Source: Bacillus pseudomycoides DSM 12442
Lineage (GTDB): Bacteria > Bacillota > Bacilli > Bacillales > Bacillaceae_G
Direction: 5' to 3'
DNA length: 12,518 nucleotides
Assembly: GCF_000161455.1 (NCBI RefSeq)
Contig: NZ_CM000745.1
Location: 5,130,055 to 5,142,572, forward strand
The notes beneath the pieces were generated by a model. It was not told the DNA's origin and made no database searches. It worked only from the letters and a program-made list of their open reading frames with translations. The translations under genes were made by a program, and so were the position numbers. Below are positions 5,628 to 12,507 of this stretch, piece by piece (within the stretch, counting starts at the first letter, position 1; each line of letters opens with the position of its first letter).

Positions 5628-5763
5628 TTTTTATTTAACATAAAAAGATCCCTGAAATGGGGTACCGCCCCATCGCTATCAAGCTAACTAAACTAAATTT
5701 CCTTAAAATGAAAAAATACGCTATTCTTTCTGTAGAATCATAGGAAAGGATGGCGTTTTTGAT

Positions 5764-6232
5764 GAACTAGAATTGTTTTCTATAGAGTTGCAACGATATA
5801 TGTCACCTGATGATTTAGAGCAATTAGCCAGAGAGATAGGATTTTTAAAACATGGAAATCATTTTTTCGTATTCATCATTGTAATTCTGTAAAATTAGAA
5901 CGATTAGAATGTCACTTATACGGACAATTAATAAGTATCCTTCTTTGTTCCTCCACCATGTTTCAAATGCGTCAATTACTCCTCATCAAGAAGAAACGAG
6001 AATTAAGCGAATATAAAGCGAATATAAAGCGATTTATATTATTAAAGATTATTTTCTACTTCTTTATCAAGCTCTACAAAAAGACACCCAAGAATTAACA
6101 AGAATATTGTTTCGGCTGTTTAATCTCTTACATAAAAACGGACGAAAATCCCATAGGTATGAGAAGAAAACAGTCTTTGATATCTTAGGTGTCGTATACA
6201 ACTTTTCTATGTCTCACAATCATGTAGCATAA
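5764..6232 (+). pseudogene. IS231 transposase relic, deleted and frameshifted
   Basis: The first part (from 5764) reads ELELFSIELQRYMSPDDLEQLAREIGF, matching residues 9-34 of the transposase at 11664. It then jumps directly to the C-terminal region in another frame (FKTWKSFF...LERLECHLYGQLISILL...), and a last frame reads GRKSHRYEKKTVFDILG to the TAA at 6230-6232. About 300 central residues with both catalytic aspartates are gone and at least two frame changes exist. The start codon region has also lost 21 bp relative to the better copy. It cannot encode a working transposase; its ends might still be moved by a full IS231. Confidence 0.88.
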
Positions 6233-6244
6233 TCTAAAAAAACG

Positions 6245-6260
6245 AAACCCGATAGGGTTT
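6245..6260 (+). terminator. short hairpin after the IS231 relic
   Basis: AAACCC (6245-6250) and GGGTTT (6255-6260) with a GATA loop, followed by ATTT. It is a weak terminator-like hairpin at the usual position behind the transposase gene. Confidence 0.4.
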
Positions 6261-6372
6261 ATTTGGTATACAAATCTTTAAATAACCTATACTAGATCTT
6301 TAGAAGCAATAAAAAATATCACTTGAAATTAAAATCATATAACCTTAGCTTGATGACGATGTGGTGCTACCC

Positions 6373-6397
6373 CATGCCCATCAACTTAAGAAAACAA
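6373..6397 (+). mobile_element. IS231-type left end, second copy of the 377 type
   Basis: CATGCCCATCAACTTAAGAA (6373-6392) plus five further bases is identical to 377-401. It lies exactly 11 bp (TGGTGCTACCC) behind the right end of the IS231 relic, so the two elements abut. No matching right end is evident before the IS6 element; the inverted end at 11120-11136 is the next one. Confidence 0.6.
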
Positions 6398-6427
6398 GTT
6401 ACACACAAAAATATTGACGGTACAGAT

Positions 6428-6673
6428 TTAATTTTTGATAACTATATATATTGTTATAATGGTTACGATTATTCCTATAAAAAACATATTAGTTGGAAGG
6501 AATTTTAATAACCAAAAAGCAGTCATAATTGTTGCTACTAAAAGAAATGGTAGCCATTCTTCATGTGTGAATTTTTTTTTATTAGACAAAACAATTATAT
6601 ACCCTATTAATGGTAGTATTAAACATATTGTATATAAAAATTTACTTTGTAAATACCACGGTCTATTTTTCAT
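6428..6673 (-). CDS. 81-aa membrane protein, unknown function
   Basis: The minus-strand frame starts MKNRPWYLQSKF at 6673 with GGGAG eight bases upstream. Three hydrophobic segments are visible, about residues 12-29 (LYTICLILPLIGYIIVL), 41-58 (PFLLVATIMTAFWLLKFL) and 62-79 (MFFIGIIVTIITIYIVI), with a charged KKKFTHEEW loop between the first two. A near-consensus promoter (6701-6729) drives it. Overlapping plus-strand frames here have no ribosome binding site and are shadows. The gene lies right inside an IS231-type end (6373), so it may be cassette cargo. Function is not recognisable; small multi-helix proteins of this sort include bacteriocin immunity proteins and stress proteins, but nothing here decides that. 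Confidence 0.7.
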   Translation of the reverse strand: MKNRPWYLQSKFLYTICLILPLIGYIIVLSNKKKFTHEEWLPFLLVATIMTAFWLLKFLPTNMFFIGIIVTIITIYIVIKN

Positions 6674-6700
6674 ATATTTCTCCCATATACTTTTAATTAC

Positions 6701-6729
6701 ATTTTATGTTTATAATAAAGCTTAATCAA
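6701..6729 (-). promoter_or_regulatory. promoter of the 81-aa membrane protein gene
   Basis: On the minus strand TTGATT (plus 6724-6729) and TAAAAT (plus 6701-6706) are 17 bases apart, about 28 bases upstream of the start codon. Confidence 0.65.
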
Positions 6730-6754
6730 GGGGGATCACCCGATCACCCATTGG

Positions 6755-6792
6755 GGGGTACAGCCGAGATACGTGAAAAAACAGGTCATAGG
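6755..6792 (+). mobile_element. possible Tn3-family terminal repeat
   Basis: The stretch begins GGGGTACAGCCGAGATACG and continues with GTGAAAAAACAGG. The GGGGTAC start, the about 38-bp size and the internal A-run resemble Tn3-family ends such as that of Tn4430 (GGGGTACCGCC...). No Tn3 transposase or partner end is in the window. A tandem GATCACCC pair (6734-6749) precedes it. Confidence 0.35.
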
Positions 6793-6876
6793 CTTACTTT
6801 TATTTCCAACCTGATTTTAAATCGAGTTTTTTATTGTTTTTGGGAACAATTAATTTCTTAAATTGATGAGCATGAG

Positions 6877-7685
6877 GGTTCTGTTGCAAAGTTTTCTACA
6901 TGAAGCTACACTCTAGAAAACAGGATCTAGGAGAATCAGACATGAGATATTTTAAAGGAAAACAATTCAAGAAAGATATTATTTTAGTAGCTGTCGGCTA
7001 CTACTGCCGTTTTTCTTTAAGTTATCGCGATGTCTCTGAAATCCTGAAAGAACGCGGTATTTCAGTTCAGCCAACAACCATCATGCGATGGGTTCATGAA
7101 TATGACAATCTCATCTATCAAATTTGGAAAATGAAAAATAAATCTGCACGCTTATCTTGGCATTTGGATGAAACTTATATCAAAGTTAAGGGAGGATGGC
7201 GTTATCTCTATCGTGCAATTGATAAAGAGGGACACACATTAGATATTCAACTTCGTAAAAAGCGAGATCATCAAGCTGCCTATGCCTTCATGAAAAGATT
7301 AGTAAACCATTTTGGAGAACCAACGGTTCTCACTACAGACAAAGCGCCAGCATTACTTTGCGCATTTAACAAATTAAGAAAACAAGGATTTTATCAAACT
7401 ACAATCCATTGTACTATCAAGCATTTAAACAATCTTATTGAACAGGATCATAGGCATGTAAAGAGACGTTTTGCTAAATCCGCAGGATTTCGAAATCTTC
7501 GTCATGCTTCACGTACGATAAAAGGTATTGAAACCATTCATGCTCTATATAAACAAAGGCGAAGTCTTCAAAGAGACTCCGCCTTTTCAACGTACAATGA
7601 ACTTCAACAATTACTAGCTACTTCTTAAACATTGCTCTTCATTTACCAACCTGTTTATGCTTTTTTCAAACTTTGCAATAGAACC
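6877..7685 (+). mobile_element. IS6-family (IS240-like) insertion sequence, 809 bp
   Basis: Terminal inverted repeats GGTTCTGTTGCAAAGTTT (6877-6894) and its inverted partner AAACTTTGCAATAGAACC (7668-7685) match at 17 of 18 positions and fit the IS6/IS240/IS26 end type. They bracket one complete transposase gene. The flanking octamers AGCATGAG (6869-6876) and AAGAAAAT (7686-7693) differ, so the element does not sit in a simple 8-bp target duplication; a deletion or recombination after replicative transposition is likely. Confidence 0.93.
6942..7628 (+). CDS. IS6-family DDE transposase
   Basis: A 228-aa transposase counted from the ATG at 6942 (MRYFKGKQFK), which has AGGAG eight to nine bases upstream; an in-frame ATG at 6900 lies partly in the terminal region and is less likely. 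An N-terminal helix-turn-helix (about 24-50, LSYRDVSEILKERGISVQPTTIMRWV) binds the element ends. The catalytic triad is visible: D76 (WHLDETYIKV), D133 (LTTDKAP) and E167 (NNLIEQDHRHVKRR), with the D-to-E spacing of the family. It should be active and, like other IS6 elements, make cointegrates through replicative transposition. The reading frame is intact and full length. Confidence 0.95.
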   Translation: MRYFKGKQFKKDIILVAVGYYCRFSLSYRDVSEILKERGISVQPTTIMRWVHEYDNLIYQIWKMKNKSARLSWHLDETYIKVKGGWRYLYRAIDKEGHTLDIQLRKKRDHQAAYAFMKRLVNHFGEPTVLTTDKAPALLCAFNKLRKQGFYQTTIHCTIKHLNNLIEQDHRHVKRRFAKSAGFRNLRHASRTIKGIETIHALYKQRRSLQRDSAFSTYNELQQLLATS

Positions 7686-7795
7686 AAGAAAATCTTTCTA
7701 CTATATTCACTGTCTCACCCTGTTCTGTAAGTTGTGTTGCATAAGTAATCACCCGGTTTGTTCTAAATTGTGTTGTATGGGCAGGCTAAACAAGA
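7686..7795 (-). pseudogene. possible gene fragment cut by the IS6 element
   Basis: The minus strand has an open frame without a start that reads ...FRTNRVITYATQLTEQGETVN... and runs into the IS6 right end at 7685. Composition looks protein-like, and 5' in this orientation a TAG cuts it off at about 7788. It may be the remains of a gene broken by IS6. The rest of 7796-7946 shows nothing I can support beyond AT-rich intergenic DNA. Confidence 0.2.
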
Positions 7796-7946
7796 GTCCT
7801 TGTTTCTTTTAAACATATATAGATGTTATTTCATATAAAGTGATAATCTGTTTAAATATAACCATTAAAATTTGTTTTTATTTCGAAATATTCAGAAGCA
7901 TTTCAGGTGTGTAAGACAAATGAAAGATAATTCAATATGAAAAATA

Positions 7947-7982
7947 TTGTAGTTTAGGTACACTCATTAACATAAACTACAA
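7947..7982 (+). promoter_or_regulatory. inverted repeat in the transporter leader
   Basis: TTGTAGTTTA (7947-7956) and TAAACTACAA (7973-7982) are perfect 10-bp arms with a 16-base loop, ending 18 bases before the ATG at 8001 and close to the ribosome binding site AGAGG. It could be an operator for a BceR-type regulator or an mRNA hairpin. TTGTAG might also serve as a -35 with a weak CATAAA at 7971-7976. Confidence 0.5.
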
Positions 7983-8000
7983 GAAAAGAGGCATACTCAC

Positions 8001-8771
8001 ATGGACATACTACAGGTTCGCGACTTAAGTAAAATCTACACAGGAAAAGCAGCCTATAAAGCACTTTCAAATATTGATTTGACGATAAATAAGGGGGAGT
8101 TTGTAGGAATTATGGGGCCATCTGGAAGTGGAAAAACTACTTTCCTCAATATGATTTCTACTATTGATGCGCCAACATCGGGGGAAGTATTGATTAATGG
8201 CAAGAACCCTTATCGTTTGTCCTCTCATGACTTAGCACTATTTCGGCGTCGTGAATTAGGATTTATCTTTCAATCATTTAACCTTTTGAATACTTTAACA
8301 GTAAAAGAAAATATTCTTCTTCCACTTACATTAGACAATGTAAATCTGAAAGAAATGAACAAACGAGTAGAACTAATTTCAAACCAATTAGGTATTGGGA
8401 AAATTTTAAATAAACGAACCTATGAAATTTCAGGCGGACAAGCTCAACGAACAGCGATTGCTCGTGCACTCATTCATTCTCCTCAATTAGTTCTTGCAGA
8501 TGAACCGACAGGGAACTTAGATTCAAAAGCTGCTGGTGATGTAATGGAACTATTAACGAAATTAAACAAGGAACAACAAGCAACCATGATGTTAGTGACA
8601 CATGATCCAATGGCTGCGAGTTACTGCGACCGAGTGGTCTTTATTAAAGATGGTACATTTTATAATGAAATTTATTGTAGTGATACTCGTTCTATGTTTT
8701 ATCAAAACATTATAGATGTATTGTCCTTACTAGGAGGAAATCAACATGAATTTTCGTCAATTCGCATGTAA
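8001..8771 (+). CDS. BceA-type ABC transporter ATPase
   Basis: A 256-aa nucleotide-binding subunit with all motifs: Walker A GPSGSGKTT (39-47), Q-loop Q91 (FIFQSFNLL), signature SGGQA (144-148), Walker B LVLADEP (163-169), D-loop GNLDS and switch H201 (LVTHDP). It belongs to the MacB/LolD/BceA group; the partner gene shows it is the BceA type that powers removal of peptide antibiotics such as bacitracin or lantibiotics from their cell wall targets. It has about 30 extra residues after the usual end of the domain, ending in the 26-bp overlap with the permease gene, a sign of translational coupling. AGAGG lies about nine bases before the ATG. A BceRS-type sensor kinase and response regulator normally lies beside such genes but none is in the window. 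Confidence 0.95.
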   Translation: MDILQVRDLSKIYTGKAAYKALSNIDLTINKGEFVGIMGPSGSGKTTFLNMISTIDAPTSGEVLINGKNPYRLSSHDLALFRRRELGFIFQSFNLLNTLTVKENILLPLTLDNVNLKEMNKRVELISNQLGIGKILNKRTYEISGGQAQRTAIARALIHSPQLVLADEPTGNLDSKAAGDVMELLTKLNKEQQATMMLVTHDPMAASYCDRVVFIKDGTFYNEIYCSDTRSMFYQNIIDVLSLLGGNQHEFSSIRM

Positions 8772-10716
8772 TAACGTCATTCGCAATAAACGATTATATA
8801 TCGGTCATTTTTTAAGTAGTACATTTGCTGTTATGATTTTTTTCACTTTCGAGTTACTTGCATTTCACCCTTATTTCACTGGGAAACTTGCATCGACAAG
8901 TGCAACCATGAGTGCTTTGGGCACACAAGGATTTAAGATAGCTCAATATTTGATTATATTTTTTTCCTTTTTCTTCATTCTATATTCTGTCACTGCGTTT
9001 TTAAAAACAAGAAAGCGAGAATTTGGAATTTTAATGCTCCATGGTATGGCTAACTCCCAATTACACAAACTGATCTTTATTGAAAATATGTTCATTGGGT
9101 GTTGCTCTATTCTTGTTGGTATTGGACTTGGACTTGTTTTTGGAAAATTAGTTTTGTTACTGAGCGCTTCCCTTTTGGCATTAAAAGGTGGTCTTCCATT
9201 TTATTTTCCATACAAAGCGATTCTAATAACAGGTCTCTCGTTCCTCATTCTATTTATAGTTGTTTCTTTGTACACTACGCGAATGATGAAAATATCTCAG
9301 CTTATCGGACTCATGAAATCAGAAGAAAAACCAAAACCAGAACCAAAGTCATCTAAATGGTTAGCTTTACTCTCTATTCTTTTTATTGGTATAGGATATG
9401 CATCAGCATTTTATTTATATACTGCGTTATGGAAAGGAAATAGTTTTGTATATGTCATGTTAGCTTGCGTCTTTTTCACTGTAGTAGGAACATACTTTTT
9501 ATTTACCCAACTTAGCTTTTATCTCATCCAAACATTGAAGAAGCGTCAACATACTTTCTTTAAAAAGACCAATCTGTTAACCCTTTCAGAGCTAGCGTAT
9601 CGAATGACAGATAATGCGAAAACGCTATTTCTAGTGAGTATTCTTTCTGCTGTTGCTTTTACTTCTATTGGTGTTTGTCTTGCTGTAGGAAGCAGTACAT
9701 TCGCACAATCTCAGACTCCTTATGCATTTAGTTATACATCTTATAAGGGAAATGTGGAGGAAGCATCTCATATTGCTCAGATAAAAAAACAATTGAATAA
9801 TGCTGACTTTTCCTATAAATTGATCTCTCCTACTGTTTTCACAACAGAAAATATGGCAGATATCATGAAGCTTACTGATTATAATGCATCCGCTAAAATA
9901 CTAGGATATCCTGTTGAAACTTTGCAGAATGAACAAGACAGCCTCATTCTTCCATCAAAAAGTAGGCTTAGAGGGGAATCCCAAGATGAATTTAAAAAAG
10001 AAATTTCGTCTCTTACACTGCAGGAAGGGAATATACGTATCGATGTTTCTGGTAAAAAAATATTAATGGATAATGTACTTTGCCCTTCTTTTGGTTTTAT
10101 TTCTGTTGTTTCTGATTCCGTTTACGAACAAATTATCAATACGCCACCATTACAAAAACAGGAACACAATCAATATACACAATATGGATTTTTAATTAAA
10201 AATTGGCCAGAAACGGAAGATATTTCTAAACAATTCATGAAGATGTTCCCTTATGATAGCGAAAAAATGAATCCACCTTATAAGTTTGAATCCTTATTTT
10301 TACAGTGGTTAGAAGGAAAACAAGAAAATGGACTTCTGTCTATCATTAGTGTATTAGTAGGGATTGTATTTTTTGTGTTTGCGATCAGCTTTTTGTACTT
10401 CCGTCTATTTACAGATTTAGATCGAGACAAAAAACAGTATGAAATGCTTTCTAAAGTAGGGTTAACCCAAAAAGAGTTAAAGAAAATTGTCACACAACAA
10501 ATTAGCATATTGTTTTTTGTACCAATTGTAATTGCGATAATTCATAGTAGCGTGGCCTTTGTAGCATTACAATATTTAGCGCAGCGTAAGTATATAGATT
10601 TATCTGTTACAGGAAATTCCATTCTTATATTCACAAGTTTTATATGCGTACAGATCATTTATTTCTTAATTATCCGAAGAAATTATTTGCGTCAGATAAT
10701 TCAATTACCACGCTAA
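8746..10716 (+). CDS. BceB-type ABC transporter permease
   Basis: A 656-aa membrane subunit, about the length of BceB, with the family's N-terminal pattern NFRQFACNNVIRNKRLYIGHFLSS. Helices are visible at about residues 17-40, 64-85, 107-145, 155-178, 205-228, 233-257 and 290-315. A large external domain of about 210 residues (about 316-528) follows, then three C-terminal helices (529-553, 583-605, 620-645), giving the ten-helix plan with FtsX-type halves. In this family the external loop determines which peptide is recognised and also talks to the sensor kinase. AGGAGG lies eight bases before the ATG, inside the ATPase gene, so both subunits are made together. The terminator at 10832 closes the two-gene operon. 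The substrate cannot be told from the sequence. Confidence 0.94.
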   Translation: MNFRQFACNNVIRNKRLYIGHFLSSTFAVMIFFTFELLAFHPYFTGKLASTSATMSALGTQGFKIAQYLIIFFSFFFILYSVTAFLKTRKREFGILMLHGMANSQLHKLIFIENMFIGCCSILVGIGLGLVFGKLVLLLSASLLALKGGLPFYFPYKAILITGLSFLILFIVVSLYTTRMMKISQLIGLMKSEEKPKPEPKSSKWLALLSILFIGIGYASAFYLYTALWKGNSFVYVMLACVFFTVVGTYFLFTQLSFYLIQTLKKRQHTFFKKTNLLTLSELAYRMTDNAKTLFLVSILSAVAFTSIGVCLAVGSSTFAQSQTPYAFSYTSYKGNVEEASHIAQIKKQLNNADFSYKLISPTVFTTENMADIMKLTDYNASAKILGYPVETLQNEQDSLILPSKSRLRGESQDEFKKEISSLTLQEGNIRIDVSGKKILMDNVLCPSFGFISVVSDSVYEQIINTPPLQKQEHNQYTQYGFLIKNWPETEDISKQFMKMFPYDSEKMNPPYKFESLFLQWLEGKQENGLLSIISVLVGIVFFVFAISFLYFRLFTDLDRDKKQYEMLSKVGLTQKELKKIVTQQISILFFVPIVIAIIHSSVAFVALQYLAQRKYIDLSVTGNSILIFTSFICVQIIYFLIIRRNYLRQIIQLPR

Positions 10717-10831
10717 TACGCCATGTAGTTTAAGCATATTTACCATTTAAACGGAAAAATATTTTTCAGCTCAATGTTACTCAACATAGTTACGTATTTT
10801 AATTTGTTTTGTAATATGATGCAAAAATTAG

Positions 10832-10880
10832 AAAAACGATCTTCTTTTTAAACGAATTTTTTAGAGAGAAGATCGTTTTT
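10832..10880 (+). terminator. terminator of the ABC transporter operon
   Basis: AAAAACGATCTTCT (10832-10845) pairs perfectly with AGAAGATCGTTTTT (10867-10880) across a 21-base loop, with a T-run in the 3' arm. On the other strand it also ends in T's. Confidence 0.75.
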
Positions 10881-11019
10881 AAATTTATTAATATATCAAT
10901 TTAATACACACACATTATTAATTGGATTTGCAACGAAATGAAGTTTAGTATTAGTAAGGAATTATTTTGGATAGAAAATAGTCTTAGCGTGGGTTTTTTC
11001 CGAAATGATGGCGATACCC
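10881..11019. other. AT-rich intergenic DNA before the IS231-type MITE
   Basis: No gene with a credible ribosome binding site is visible. A 32-codon open frame from about 10938 (MKFSISKELFW...) runs into the MITE end and has no support. The last 11 bases, TGGCGATACCC (11009-11019), are the left flank of the element. Confidence 0.4.
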
Positions 11020-11136
11020 CATCGCCATCAAGCTAATAAAGGCAAATACCCCCAAAACGAGAAAATTGGCATCTCCAGGTGAAAATATACATTTTTTTGT
11101 TCTGGGGCAACCAGTTTCATTAGCTTGATGGGCATG
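11020..11136 (+). mobile_element. 117-bp MITE-like element with IS231-type ends
   Basis: Left end CATCGCCATCAAGCTAA (11020-11036) and inverted right end TTAGCTTGATGGGCATG (11120-11136) match at 15 of 17 positions. Inner parts are also roughly inverted (ACCCCCAAAACGA near 11048 against TTGTTCTGGGGCAACC near 11098). There is no coding capacity, so it would need an IS231 transposase supplied in trans. Flanking 11-mers TGGCGATACCC and TAGTGGGACCC agree at only 7 of 11 positions, so the insertion is old or rearranged. It resembles MIC231-type cassettes reduced to their ends. Confidence 0.75.
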
Positions 11137-11233
11137 TAGTGGGACCCCAAAATGGACATTTGGGTAGGCAATCCTTCTTCTCTTAAAATAACCTTAAATA
11201 TATTATAGGTTTAAGAATATTAGAAAAAATAAA

Positions 11234-11242
11234 TGGTATAAT
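11234..11242 (+). promoter_or_regulatory. extended -10 promoter of the 74-aa gene
   Basis: TGGTATAAT contains the TGN extension and a perfect TATAAT (11237-11242), about 50 bases upstream of the start codon at 11294. No good -35 is present, which an extended -10 can compensate for. Confidence 0.6.
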
Positions 11243-11293
11243 TTTCTAAACCGTCCTAAATAAAGTTGATTTTAGAAAAGGAGTAGAGGGGAA

Positions 11294-11518
11294 ATGTTTC
11301 AGAAGCTCAAATTTTATTTAATAAGCCTTGTAATTAGTTCAATGTTAGGTGGGATTATCATAGGTGCTAATTTCTTGGTCCATAACATCTATTATTTAGT
11401 TGTAGGTAAAGAATTTCATTTTAATATGTGGTCTTCCATTATTATATTTAGTATCGTATTTATTTCAGGTTTTGCGTATATGTTGAAAAAGGGTCCAGAT
11501 ATACTTGTTAATGATTAA
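11294..11518 (+). CDS. 74-aa two-helix membrane protein, unknown function
   Basis: The ATG at 11294 follows AAAGGAG (11277-11283) and a second GGGG nearer the start. The product, beginning MFQKLKFYLISLV, has two hydrophobic segments (about residues 7-36 and 46-64) joined by a short GKEFHFNMW loop and ends KKGPDILVND. It has its own extended -10 promoter. Its last 8 bases overlap the start of another small membrane-protein frame (11511), suggesting coupled translation. The pair looks like the start of a small operon whose distal part was removed by IS231. I do not recognise the protein; helper or immunity proteins of bacteriocin systems have this size and topology but nothing here proves such a role. 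Confidence 0.68.
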   Translation: MFQKLKFYLISLVISSMLGGIIIGANFLVHNIYYLVVGKEFHFNMWSSIIIFSIVFISGFAYMLKKGPDILVND

Positions 11519-11606
11519 ACCAATAGTAATTATCGTAGGCGCTACCGTGATCTGGGTGGCGTCTTGTTTGTTGTTAAGGAAAGATAACAAAACTAAATTT
11601 CCTTAA
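11511..11606 (+). CDS. 31-aa membrane peptide, C-terminus fused to IS231 DNA
   Basis: An ATG at 11511 inside the end of the 74-aa gene opens a frame with one hydrophobic segment (MIKPIVIIVGATVIW..., residues 4-22) followed by basic residues LRKDNK. The frame then crosses the point (about 11590) where IS231 homology begins, so the last five or so residues (TKFP) are encoded by element DNA and the natural C-terminus is probably lost. There is no strong ribosome binding site, so it would depend on coupling to the upstream gene. Confidence 0.4.
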   Translation: MIKPIVIIVGATVIWVASCLLLRKDNKTKFP

Positions 11607-12507
11607 AATGAAAAAATACGTTATTCTTTCTGTAGAATCATAGGAACGGATGGCGTTTTTGGCATGAACTTATCGACTTTTGATAAATTAGAATTGTTTT
11701 CTAAAGAGTTACAACGATATATGTCACCTGATGCCTTAGAACAATTAGCTAGAGAGATAGGATTTGTTCAACGAAAAAGTAAATATCGTGCACAAGATTT
11801 AGTAGCTCTTTGTGTTTGGTTAAGTGAAAACATAGCAAACGCTTCATTGACACAACTATGTAGTCGATTAGAAGCTACCACAGGTATTTCTATGAGTTCA
11901 GAAGGACTCAATCAGCGCTTTAATTCTCAAGCTGTAAAGTTGTTACAACAAATATTAGCCTCGTTACTCCATCACCAATTTTGTTCATCTAGCCAGGTTC
12001 TAACATCGTATATAAACTACTTTCGTCGGATTCGTATATTGGATTCCACACATTTTCAGGTTCCAGATAAATTTGCTTCTACATATCAAGGTTCAGGAGG
12101 TAGTGGTCAAAGTGCTGGTGTGAAAATTCAACTAGAATACGATTTATTAAGTGGTCAGTTTCTACATGTTCATGTCGGATCGGGAAAACACAATGATAAA
12201 GCCTATGGTTCTACTTGTTTAACGACTCTTCAACCGAACGATGTATGTATACGGGATTTAGGATACTTCGATTTAAAAGATCTACATACTATAGACAAGA
12301 ATGATGCTTATTTTATTTCAAGATTAAAGCTCAATACACGGATATATCGGAAGAATAAAGAGCCAGAATACTTTCAAAATGGAACAATAAAAAAGCATTC
12401 TGAGTACATCCAATTAGATATGGAGCAATTCATTGATCAATTACAGTCAGGTGAAACATATGAAATTCCTGAGATTTATATTGGAATGTATCAAAAGCTT
12501 CTTGTAA
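11588..12507 (+). mobile_element. IS231 element, left end missing, interrupted on the right
   Basis: Homology with the relic at 5671 starts abruptly at AAACTAAATTTCC (11590). The 20 or so bases of the left terminal repeat present in the relic are absent here, replaced by unrelated sequence. The leader before the transposase contains imperfect inverted repeats (AAAAATACG... against CGTTTTT, and ATTCT...AGAAT) like those that limit read-in translation in IS231. The right part is cut at about 12507, before the C-terminal region. Confidence 0.85.
11664..12507 (+). CDS. IS231 (IS4-family) transposase, incomplete
   Basis: The frame from the ATG at 11664 (MNLSTFDKLELFSKELQRYM) is open for about 281 residues; IS231 transposases have about 475-480. 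The first two catalytic aspartates are visible: D127 (RILDSTHFQVP) and D198 (CIRDLGYFDL). The third acidic residue, in the Y-R-E-K region, lies in the missing part. At codon 282 the family pattern EIYIGMYQKL-x-VR is followed not by the expected L-V-I-Y-R but by GGGGTACCACC, the kind of sequence that marks transposon ends or IS231 targets. The protein is therefore probably interrupted, though the window ends here. AGGAACGG lies rather far upstream; a five-codon frame (ATG at 11650, MAFLA) ends in an ATGA overlapping the transposase start and may couple translation. Confidence 0.88.

Larger units (their letters stand above)
5660..6372 (+). mobile_element. decayed IS231-family element (about 690 bp)
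   Basis: Left terminus CATCGCTATCAAGCTAA (5671-5687) and inverted right terminus TTAGCTTGATGACGATG (6345-6361) bound an internally deleted element; the ends differ at two positions. The left flank GGGTACCGCCC (5660-5670) fits the GGGN5CCC target rule, but the right flank TGGTGCTACCC (6362-6372) is not the same, so no target duplication survives. Bases 5690-5760 closely match the leader of the IS231 copy at 11590-11660. A full IS231 is about 1.6-2 kb. Confidence 0.85.

Noticed and set aside
6323..6725. Plus-strand open frames of 61 and 96 codons
   Set aside because: They overlap IS231 termini and lie opposite the better-supported minus-strand 81-aa gene; neither has a ribosome binding site.
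6717..6740. Inverted IS231 right end closing a short cassette that starts at 6373
   Set aside because: CTTAATCAAGGGGGATCA matches the expected inverted terminus at fewer than half of its positions.
6869..7693. 8-bp target duplication around the IS6 element
   Set aside because: The flanking octamers AGCATGAG and AAGAAAAT are different.
7933..7953. PlcR box in front of the ABC transporter
   Set aside because: TATGAAAAATATTGTA keeps only the left half of the consensus; the CATA half is missing.
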